Part shown: one piece after another, positions 55,399-64,000 of the stretch
Numbering within the stretch: the stretch's first letter is position 1
How the letters are laid out: every line of letters starts with the position of its first letter
From: Mesorhabditis belari
Lineage: Eukaryota > Nematoda > Chromadorea > Rhabditida > Rhabditidae
NCBI GenBank assembly: GCA_958450365.1
Contig: CAUEEP010000733.1
Span: forward strand, 434,001 to 498,000
Direction: 5' to 3'
DNA length: 64,000 nucleotides
Position numbers and translations under genes: made by a program
The notes under the pieces: generated by a model
Seen by the model: the letters and a program-made list of their open reading frames with translations, nothing else
What the model was told of the DNA's origin: nothing
Database searches by the model: none

Positions 55399-57084
55399 AT
55401 CCAAAAAAAAACTAAGAAACTTTTCTAAAACTTTGATGTTTCCATAAAATTCTCAATTTTGAACTCCATCTCTTCGATTCCCTCCCCATCTCTGTCTGTT
55501 GATATGGATATGCATCATTTTCTCGCTGATTCTTCCAAAAATCATATTTGTTTCAAATTTTTATTCTCACCCTATTGAGATTCTATTGGCTGAGTAGTGT
55601 TTTTAAGTAAAAAAAATTCGATTTTCAAAAACTTTTCATAGAAAATTTCGTTTCCCCGCCCAGCCTTTGCCCAAATTTTACCAGTGCCATTTTTTTTGAA
55701 AGAAATGTCCCGATAAAATTTACGATTTTTATTCAAATTAGTCTGATTAGTGTTAGAAAAATTTGATTCTCGCAAATTAGTCTTTTTTCGTTTCCATTTT
55801 TCGCTAATTTTATGATTCTTTTTGTGTGGTTCAAATTTTGAGACGATTTTTGTCACAACGATGCAAAAAAAAACACCGATTTGTCTTCTTGAAATATTTC
55901 TTTCTTTTTTCTGAAAATTGTAAATATAAAATTGATGATGATCAAGTGAATTTAAATAAATATTCAAATAAATACATGGTGGAATAGTTGAAATGAAAAT
56001 ACGGTAAAATGATAGAACTGACAACGAGATTAGAGATTAACTATAACAGTACATCACATGACAGTACATCAGAAGATCTAAAACTAAAGTTTACAAAGAA
56101 ATTCATGGTATAACACAAAAGTAACAAAACTAAGAAGATTCATGAATATTTTTGCGTTCGAAAGTGGTCTGAACGATTGAATGCGTTTCCCGATAAGCAA
56201 AAATTGTATAACCTTCAAATTCTGTTGGAATTATGACTTCTAATAGTCAAAACTTGTCGCCATTTAAAAGTTAAACAATGAAAAACCTAATAGTGTTCGA
56301 TTGTACCATATAAAACTTTCAAGCCTTTCAACTTTAACCCTCCTCAGTCATCGCTTCCTCCTAATTCATAAGAAACTTGTCTCCAAAATTCCATATTCCA
56401 GTTCCAGTTTCCTTATTTGCACGCAAAGACTCAACAATTCTTGGCACCCAACAAATCCGGGTGTTTGACCTATGAAAGTGAGAAGAAAGTCAAGTTGACA
56501 ACGCCGAAACAAGTATCCAATGTTTGATTTTATAATATAGACGCAAGGAGATCATTGTCGACTTTTCGACTCAATAAGGTGACCTTTTTGTGACACCTTG
56601 CACACACAAGAAAGTCTTTTTTTATGAAAGGTTAGGGGTGGATTGACACAGGTTTTTGTAGGCAAAGAAAAGAAAAGACAAGAGAGAGCCCTGATTGACA
56701 CTAGTTCTTCTACTACTTCTTGCTTCCTGAAAAACTGGTGAATGAACCACTCAGCGAGAGATAGTAAGACCGTGGTAAGCTTGTGATCAAGTTTGAGATC
56801 AAATTGAATAGAGAGCCGTGTCCAACATCTTTTTTGAGTGTAATCCAGTAATCCAGTTACTTTAAGATAAACAGTTCAGAAAGTGGACTTCTTTGTATCC
56901 TAAAAGGTGGGTCCGAATTCACTAGGTGGTCGATTTTTATGTTATCACAAGCCGATGAGAGCCACCTCACTTATCAGCGGCTGAACGTTGGTTTATCACC
57001 CAACGCCTTCTACGCAGTCCAACGTTGGTGTGTTTCCATGAAAACAAAATTTGAAAACGTGAGCGAAGAGTCTCCCAAGAGTCG

Positions 57085-57165
57085 ACCCCTAGTCTTCACA
57101 CTCGTGGCGGCTTTAGAGATAAGTCCGCTAACCACTTGGCCATGCCGTTCTGTCATTAGCCTTCG
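57085..57165 (-). other. tRNA-like sequence with perfect A box
   Basis: On the minus strand GGCATGGCCAAGTGGTTAGC contains a consensus A box (TGGCCAAGTGG), as in Ser/Leu tRNAs. The downstream GGGTCGACTCTTGG is a weak B box. The anticodon stem (GGACT/AAGCC) has mismatches, so this is probably a pseudogene or a SINE head. Confidence 0.4.
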
Positions 57166-58011
57166 AGGCGGGCGAGCTAATAACTGCTCGCGCCGCGGGG
57201 AGGCCTTCGATTATGACTTGTTAGAATTTCTAAGAGCACGATTTTAGAGAAATGGCCGAGCCAAAGGTGCCAAAACAAAAAAGTTTTGTATTTTGGTGTA
57301 GTTTCTGGTGTTGAGGGTCATTTCCTCCAGGTTCAACAAAAGTGTAACGGAGATTTTATTTTTTTATTGATATTTATTGATAAAGAATCCAATCTTAATT
57401 TTGTGATTAAATCTAATATTGTCAGTGTTAAACAAGCTTGTAATCTAGTTGTAAGTAGTGTTCCTTGTGAGTAAAGAGTTTTCTAGAACAAATAATTTTT
57501 AACGGCTACCGTCTTTCCTTCAGAATTTGTCTGGTTGACTTAATTCTGATCTTCGATTAGAAATTACATCGTTAATTGAATGAGATTAAATGAAAAGGAG
57601 AAATATCTAAAAGTTTAGATAATGTATTGAATGAATAAATGGCTTGTACCCTTTTAAATTTCCAGGAAATTTTCAAAGGATGAAGACTTTGAAAAATCTA
57701 TGCAAAAGTTTGATCCCTGATCTCAATCAGACGTGACGATTTGAATAATCTGCCAATGAGTGGCCCATCTCGAGTGTGGCAATCTCTAGAGAGGCCCTTT
57801 GACCGCAAACCACTCAACAAACGCTTCCATAGGTGACGCTTCCATTGAAGTCTGAAGAGAATGGTCAAAGAAATTTAGCTTAAACCGAAAAGAGACCGGG
57901 AAGTGGATCTAGTTATCGATATCTCCTAATGAAGAGAGTGTTGACAGTGGGCATTTCTCTCGATCATCGGTATCTCTGTGCCCTCTTTTCCCTTCTCATC
58001 ACCGGGTCTCA

Positions 58012-58040
58012 GTATAAAACGTGTGCGCATGCGCGCCGCC
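58012..58040 (+). promoter_or_regulatory. TATA-like box with adjacent alternating GC tract
   Basis: TATAAAACGTGTGCGCATGC continues with GCGCC. It lies about 580 bp upstream of the secreted Cys/Thr-rich gene. A promoter role is inference; the alternating purine-pyrimidine run is directly visible. Confidence 0.3.
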
Positions 58041-58598
58041 TTTTTACGTTGAATGGTTGAAAAGCCGTGAAGAAGCCACACATCTATCTCGCCGGCCCAA
58101 TTGAGTGCTTCTTGTCACATTCATTCCCCTTCACTCAACTCAAATTCCGGCGCCCTTTCAATCTGCCACGGAACTAGGACTTTGCAACATAATCAGTCAT
58201 CTATCTTCCTAAAGATACTGAAAAGTTGTAAGCTCTTGCCTTTTTACAGTAACCACAGTATCAGCATCAAAGATTCACAGTAGATTATCAACTTTATCGG
58301 CTATACTGTAAACTTGGTATACTGTAGTAAGACAAGAACCGAATTTTTAACTCTTTCTACTTCATTTTCTCATAGAATTTCTAAACTCCTACTCTGATTA
58401 GTCTTTTTTCAAACTTTCAAGCTCCCGTAACTCATTCGTTTTCTTACGGTTTCTGAATTTAAATCTATTGCTTGATAATTTGACTAAATTCTTAAACTAG
58501 ATTCAAGGTTTTGAATTTATCTTTGGGTTTTCTAACATTTTACTTAACTTAAACTCTTGTTCATGCTCAAAAGCCAATATTTAGCCAACCCCTCCAAG

Positions 58599-59878
58599 AT
58601 GGTCCTCCGGTGGTCCGCTTTCTATCTCCTAGTCGGAGCTGTTATTTCTGTAAATGAAAGCCAAAAATGTTTACAAAAACCAATTTTCAGCAAGAATATC
58701 CGTTGTACTTGCGGCCTTCATATCCAATGGCTTATCCCGGTGCGTATCCCGGTGCGTATCCCGGTGCGTATCCGAGTGCCTCTGTAGTTGGAAGATTGAG
58801 TTGTATGGACACGTGTATGCCCTCTTGCTTGCCCACTTGTCTACGAGCACAGGTTTAAGAAACTGAATCGTTTCTTAATCCTTTTAAATTTCAGGAAATT
58901 GCTGTAACTGGAGTTGTAGCGTCAGCACCGATTGCAGCTCCAGTTCCAGCCGTTCCTCTTCCAGCCTCTCCAGCTCCCATTCAAACAATTCTTCCACAAT
59001 CAGCCGTTCCTTTGTCTCCCGTAGCTGCTCAGGTACTTCAACAACTTATGACTAGGATTTATTCTCCTTTCATGCAACCATTTCTATCACAGGTTCCTTA
59101 TCAATTGCCTGGCCAATACTTTGTGCCCGTTGCACCTCCACCACCTACACCAGTCGTCTATGCACCCACCTGCCTTCCACTCTGTCAGCCGGCTTGTCTC
59201 CCGGCTTGCACAGAGTCCACCACCACTCCAGCACCCACAGCACCCACCGTTGCACCAACTTACGCACCAACCACTCAGACTACTACCACAACCACTACAA
59301 CCACTACCACTACTTTTACAACCACCACTACCACCACCACAACAACAACAACCACTACCACTTTCCCGATTACTGTAACCATCCCCTATGAAACCCCAAC
59401 CACTCAACAATGTATCCCCCAATGTATGCCCCAATGCCAACCTCAGTGCATTCAATTCACACAGGCTCCCACTCAATGTGTTCCCTCTTGTATGCCCCAA
59501 TGCCAACCCCAATGCACCAATCCGACCACCTATCCGACCACCTATGCCCCAACTCAACCACAATGTGTTCCACAATGTATGCCAATGTGTCAACCACAGT
59601 GCATTCAAGTGACTGATTTGCCCACTCCACCCCCGGAGACTTACCAAACGGCTCCGCCACTTCCTCCTAGTACCTATGCCCCGATCACTTATGCCCCTCA
59701 AAATCCCCCCTGCAATTCTCCATCTTGCAATTCTATTACCTCATCCGAGACTTTCCCCTCAAATGCTATCATTATCCGTGTCACTTGTCAATCTCTGCCA
59801 TGCCCTTGTCCGGCTGGCTTCGTGCGCTGTGCCACGAATCGTTGCTGTAACAAGAAGAAACTTCGATTTTTGCAATAA
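58599..59878 (+). CDS. Secreted mucin-like Cys/Thr-rich protein
   Basis: Three exons in phase: 58599-58649 (signal peptide MVLRWSAFYLLVGAVIS), 58691-58852 and 58895-59878; 398 residues. Exon 2 has Tyr-Pro-Gly-Ala repeats (AYPGAYPGAYPGAYP) and a Cys cluster CMDTCMPSCLPTCL. Exon 3 has an Ala/Pro/Val-rich part, CLPLCQPACLPAC, and a Thr-rich mucin-type tract of about 60 residues. Three C-x3-C-x3-C-x3-C blocks follow (such as CIPQCMPQCQPQC), ending CPCPAGFVRCATNRCCNKKK. It is probably an O-glycosylated, disulfide-linked extracellular matrix or cuticle protein; I recognise no named family. An in-frame ATG at 58563 would add 12 residues ahead of the signal peptide. Confidence 0.75.
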
Positions 59879-60586
59879 GTTTAATTGTTGGATGGGTGAA
59901 ATGTCAAAGTTAGAAACACGTCAATAGCTTTTCTGACTTAACTTCTTTCTTTCAATGTTAAGACAGTGAGTTTTCCATTGTACACTTACTGACGTTTTTC
60001 CAACATTGACATGAAATCCATTAAGCGTTAACTTATCCTCAGTTCTTCGTTTTGTTTCCCAAAAAAATTTCTTGAATTCCTTGAATTTATGGGTCGTTGT
60101 GTGTTGATGAGTTTTTCTTTGTGTTCGAGCAAATAAATTTATTCAAGTATTTTTAAAAAAAAAAATTAAGGCAATTTGTAAATCAAAAAATGTAAATAGC
60201 ACTGAATGGGAAAGGCAACTTGAGGCGCGCGAAATTTCCATCGAAAAAAAACAGACAAACTTCAATGCAAAAATCGTTTTTTATTAAGTATTATTTTTTA
60301 GCTGAAATTGCGACAAAATATGCTAGAAACACCCGAATTATATGGCTTAGATTGGTGAAGAAAAAAAATGGATTATGAAGGATTTTTTTGATGAAAAATA
60401 GATTATGCTAAGATATTGTACAGAAATTTGTGGAAAAATTATGCTCTCTCTCATTGGCAGTGTGGGTTGTTTGGTTGGGGATTGATTGGAACAAAGAAAC
60501 TTTTAAAGTTGATAATTAGATATTGAAATAAATTTATAAGAATGATTAAGAAAGAGAAATTTACAGAAAATAGGAAAATAATGAAG
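59879..60586. other. Convergent intergenic region
   Basis: 3' regions of the Cys/Thr-rich gene (AATAAA at about 60131 on +) and of unc-97 (AATAAA near 60280 on -). No gene is seen. Confidence 0.6.
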
Positions 60587-63383
60587 TTAAACGGCGTTTT
60601 TAGTCCCTGGACTCATCGAGCGTCGCCTGAAAGTGAGGGTTTTAATAATAAAAACTAAATCGGTACTCAATCGTTTTCTGGATTGTTTCGTAGTCTAGTG
60701 TAATCTAGTAAATGCTTCTAATTCCTTTTTATAATCTATTTGCAATTTAGAAATTTGAAATTGACTCTTTACCTTGACTCTTCGGCATCTCGATCCTTCA
60801 ATGACTCAGAAATTCGTTTCTTCAACTCAACTGGGAAACGATCGTAACACCGTTTACAGGCTGGCTTCATATCGAATTCATAGAATTTGGTCCTGAAATA
60901 AGATTATTGGGTTTTGATTGTTGTTTTTGTAGAGTTCGTTCAGTACTTCTACTCACTTTTGATCCATTTTCTTGTCGCAGAACGAGCACCCGAAGCACTT
61001 GATGCACCAGCATTTTTGAAGAGCCTAGAAATGAAAGTATAGCCTTGTTTTTGGCCAAGTCTGCTAATCAATCACTAGACTCTAGTAAAGTTTCATTTCA
61101 ACTACGTCATCTTGATCTCCAAACTTTTCGCAACAAATGTTGCGATCATATCCAATTGCAATGGGTCATCAGATGGGAATGATTCTCTCTCCCCAATCTT
61201 TCCCTCTCTTCTCCATTGTGTTTTTTACCCCAACACGCACCGGTGGCCCTTTCTTCTTCGAAAAAGACCATTGCAAAAAGAAATATAAGAAGTGATGCAG
61301 TTGAATAGAAGTGAAGACCAGACAAAGCTTTTTTTTTCTTTGTTGAAACGCGTCTCATGAGCTGTTAAACAGTCGCCTAACTGGCTTTGGTATGCAGCAA
61401 TAGAAAAGGAGGTTATGAAAGGACAAGAATTTCAAGGGATAGGGAAAGGGGTTCTTGATCTAGTTATAAAGGGGTTATAAGCTAGCTTTAGATTTGTTCG
61501 TAGTTTAAATTTAACAATTTGGTTCAATATAACTTTAAAGTTGAGCTATCTGTATAAATATTTGTAACAAACTTTTGAAAATACAAATTCTACTCACCTG
61601 GAACACCTCACCACCACAAGGATCACCGCATTTGAAACAAATGTTGCCAAATTGCTAAAAGAAATAGTTTATTAGAGATTTCTATGTTCTAACAAACTTT
61701 GTGATAAACTTATTAGAGATTCTATTTTCTAACAAACCTTATGATAATGTGCTTCACAAAAGGCAAGGCCCCGTCGTTCGTAATGTCGATGACCGAGGAA
61801 AGGTTTCTCGCAAACCGAGCAAACAAAGTGCTAAAGAAAATTCTTAATTACTAGTTTTGTAACTTGTAAACAATACACTTTTTTTAGACTTTCAAACAGA
61901 AACCTAATTATTTGATTCACAATGGATTTTAAACTCTAATTTTATGTTAACGTTAATCTAATTTTATGTTAACTCTAATTACTTGTCTATGTTAACGTTA
62001 ATCATTTATTTTGACCTTTTCTCAAAAACTTACTTCAACATGCCAATGTTTTCCGAGTGCTGTAACCACTCTTTCTTCAACCGGTCGATGACAAGCTCCA
62101 CAAATAGGAATTCCCATTGTATCGTGACACCGAAGACAGTACAATTCACCGCCGACTTCTCGTGAATCCGTTGTCAGTTCAATACTAAAAGAAATTTAAA
62201 CAATACGACTAATTCTTGAAAAAATCCTAAAACAACTAACTTGCAGCGTTTACATTTGAAATGATATGGATGATAAGTGTCGCCACGGAACTTGATGTGT
62301 TGTCCATCTTCAATCATTGCGTGGCATCTAAAATTTCAATTTTACGTTACTTTTGATATTATATTATAAAAATTGAAACTTTTAAACCCACTTGTGACAA
62401 ACATATCGCCCAGCTCCGGCCGCTTTCTCTCTTTCATTGCACTCTCGACATAAAGCTCTGGAAAAGATTTGCTTTGCTTACAATTTTTACAAGAATTTCT
62501 AAGCCCAACCGAACGTTTAGTTCTAAATTTCTATTTTTACAAAAGAAATTTCTAGTTTATACCTTCCAGCGTTTCTTAAAAATCCGATATCAGCCAACAT
62601 TTTATCGCAAAGTTCACAACGGAAACATTCGGGATGCCATGAGGCATTCATCGCTTTGATCACTCTACCCACAATGAATTCGTCTGAAAGTTATTGGCAA
62701 TTGCTTTTTGAAAAGTTAAAATTTATCTTCCAGTATGCAAATCATATTAGAAAGAGCTTGTTTAGTGCTTTACAACGATCAACGATTCATCAATCGATGA
62801 CAATTCTCAACTCCTAATCAGTTTCATTTTAGTTTATCAATTGAGAATTTTAAAATATTATATTTATTGTTTAGCTTGAGAAATTGTTAAGATAAGTCTT
62901 TTGATTCAATACTTTTCCGTTTAACAATAACTCACTGCACTTTCCACAGCAGGGGGCGTAAAGTACGTGAAAATCGTGTTCGCAATACTTTCTACCCTCA
63001 AATTCGAAATAAATTCCATCAGGAAACGGTTGGAAACATTGAGCACACCTGAAATTTGAATTGTGACATTGAAAATAAGTTTAGTTATCTTATGAGTGTT
63101 ACTTACACAAAGCAATCACTGTGCCAGACTTGACCGGACGAGTTCACCACTTGATCGTTGACACCAAAGCCTTCGCTGCATCTAAAAACAAATGGTTTTC
63201 TGAGATATTAATCTTACTGTTTGCCTTGTGATTTATTTTCTAATAAGCTTAATCTTAAAAATATTCATTATTGAAATTTTCAATTGACCTATTGCAAAAC
63301 AAATTCTCGAATCCATGAGCCAACTGAGCGATATCACCGTTATTCCCATTCACCGCCGAGCTGTCCAACGCCCCGGGCGCCAT
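60587..63383 (-). CDS. unc-97: PINCH/UNC-97, five-LIM-domain adhesion protein
   Basis: Twelve exons, all in phase: 63383-63289, 63181-63107, 63048-62936, 62683-62563, 62457-62392, 62327-62241, 62184-62034, 61830-61738, 61654-61598, 61024-60957, 60892-60773 and 60626-60587; 361 residues, near the expected length. Five LIM zinc-binding domains run from about residue 32 to 335, e.g. [12 protein letters not shown] ... [56 protein letters not shown] and [15 protein letters not shown]. The tail is basic ([12 protein letters not shown], then RRRS). PINCH links integrin-bound ILK (PAT-4) to the cytoskeleton at muscle dense bodies and M-lines. The ATG directly follows TTATTATCTAG, a likely trans-splice or 5' UTR intron acceptor. 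Confidence 0.95.
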
Positions 63384-64000
63384 CTAGATAATAAAAAATT
63401 ATTTAAAGTTATCATTCAATAAAACAGAGTTTTTTAAAAAACCCTATCATGGGGAATCAATTAGAAAAAATGTAAGGAAAGTTAGTTTTCCGTAAAACGA
63501 GTTTCAAAGTTGGCACTGATTTTTGTTGTGAAATCAAAACTTGTATTCTAACAAGGCTAAAAATATAACTAGCTAGTCCTTTTTAACAATCGATAAACTC
63601 TCAAAAATAATTGGGCGACATGACATTTTAAATTCAGCCCTTTTCTCGTTATTCCCTTTTTCGGGCGCTCGTCGCATGCGAGATGCTTTGACTGGCAAAT
63701 GCATGACTCAAATGGTAGAAGGGAAAAAGAAAAGAAAGGCCTAGTTTTGATATGTACTAGATTAGTTGGAAATAAGAAATGAATAGAAAAATAAATAAAT
63801 AAAGTGCAATTTACTATTCAATTCAAGAGGAGATCGAAAAGAATAGTTGAAAATAAAGTTTAGAAAAGTTTAAGCGCTTGGAATTTAAACAAATCTGTCT
63901 TGAAACCCGAAAAATGAATGAGAGCTGATTATTAGAGTTAAACAAATGAGCAAGGTAGATAAAAATAGCAACTTTTGAACTTTAGCCTTAGATTTATAAC
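63384..64000. promoter_or_regulatory. Upstream region of unc-97
   Basis: AT-rich sequence upstream of the unc-97 start with no coding signal. It is the presumed promoter or 5' intron; no specific factor site is claimed. Confidence 0.4.

Larger units (their letters stand above)
55399..58598. other. Intergenic between sup-12 and the Cys/Thr-rich secreted gene
   Basis: No gene supported. It holds the sup-12 3' UTR, a tRNA-like sequence near 57.1 kb, and a TATAAAA with an alternating purine-pyrimidine GTGCGCATGCGCGC just after it at 58.01-58.04 kb. The 150-codon minus ORF at 55572-56024 is AT-rich and unconvincing. Confidence 0.5.

Noticed and set aside
55572..56024. 150-codon minus ORF downstream of sup-12
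   Set aside because: Lys/Asn/Phe-rich translation of AT-rich 3' sequence; no domain.
59087..59701. 204-codon minus ORF
   Set aside because: Antisense shadow of the Thr/Cys-rich secreted gene.

Overview
This is an AT-rich, intron-dense eukaryotic window that reads as nematode DNA. Introns are short (many of 40-60 nt, GT...TTTTCAG). Several coding starts sit just after a TTTTCAG-type acceptor, as expected for spliced-leader trans-splicing. The genes include clear orthologues of C. elegans sup-12 and unc-97 plus typical worm families: a NAS astacin with six-cysteine modules, an F-box gene, an SLC22-like transporter and an MRP-type ABC transporter. In C. elegans sup-12 and unc-97 are, from memory, both X-linked, so this may be X-derived sequence. 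I cannot name the species. All exon models were built by hand from splice signals and reading phase.

Layout, left to right. <34-4559 (-): astacin metalloprotease (signal peptide, propeptide, catalytic domain, EGF, CUB, at least two C6-like modules), cut by the window edge. 5440-6159 (-): small secreted Tyr-Pro-repeat, His-rich protein. 6400-7380: unresolved minus-strand coding-like pieces. 7671-9470 (-): carbohydrate sulfotransferase. 10120-11620: small uncertain genes and a glycine-rich ORF with an in-frame stop. 11700-14490: repeats, including a long inverted repeat and a MITE. 14494-21660 (+): full-length ABCC/MRP transporter whose first exon is not found. 21722-24091 and 24266-26621 (-): tandem paralogues of a signal-peptide-bearing CCA-adding-enzyme/poly(A)-polymerase-like nucleotidyltransferase. 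26860-28005: a recent duplicated and rearranged block of internal MRP exons, now a pseudogene. 29277-29811: internally deleted mariner element. 29976-33122 (+): SLC22-like transporter. 33476-34969 (+): F-box gene with a duplicated intron/exon block, and a further exon-like ORF to 35760.

35.8-50.6 kb has no gene I can support. It alternates AT-rich stretches with pyrimidine-rich islands and holds an unusual inverted/direct repeat complex. It ends at 50635-55398 (+), the sup-12 orthologue (RRM splicing regulator), and probably contains its regulatory DNA or 5' introns. 58599-59878 (+): mucin-like Cys/Thr-rich secreted protein. 60587-63383 (-): the unc-97 (PINCH, five LIM domains) orthologue. 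sup-12 and unc-97 are both muscle genes.

The most interesting item is the pair of secreted nucleotidyltransferase paralogues. They keep the GG-RD and D-x-D active-site signatures but have lost part of the RRDFTINAL motif and carry hydrophobic signal peptides. Next are the recent rearrangement of the ABC-transporter exons and the template-switch-like repeat at 36.75-37.14 kb.
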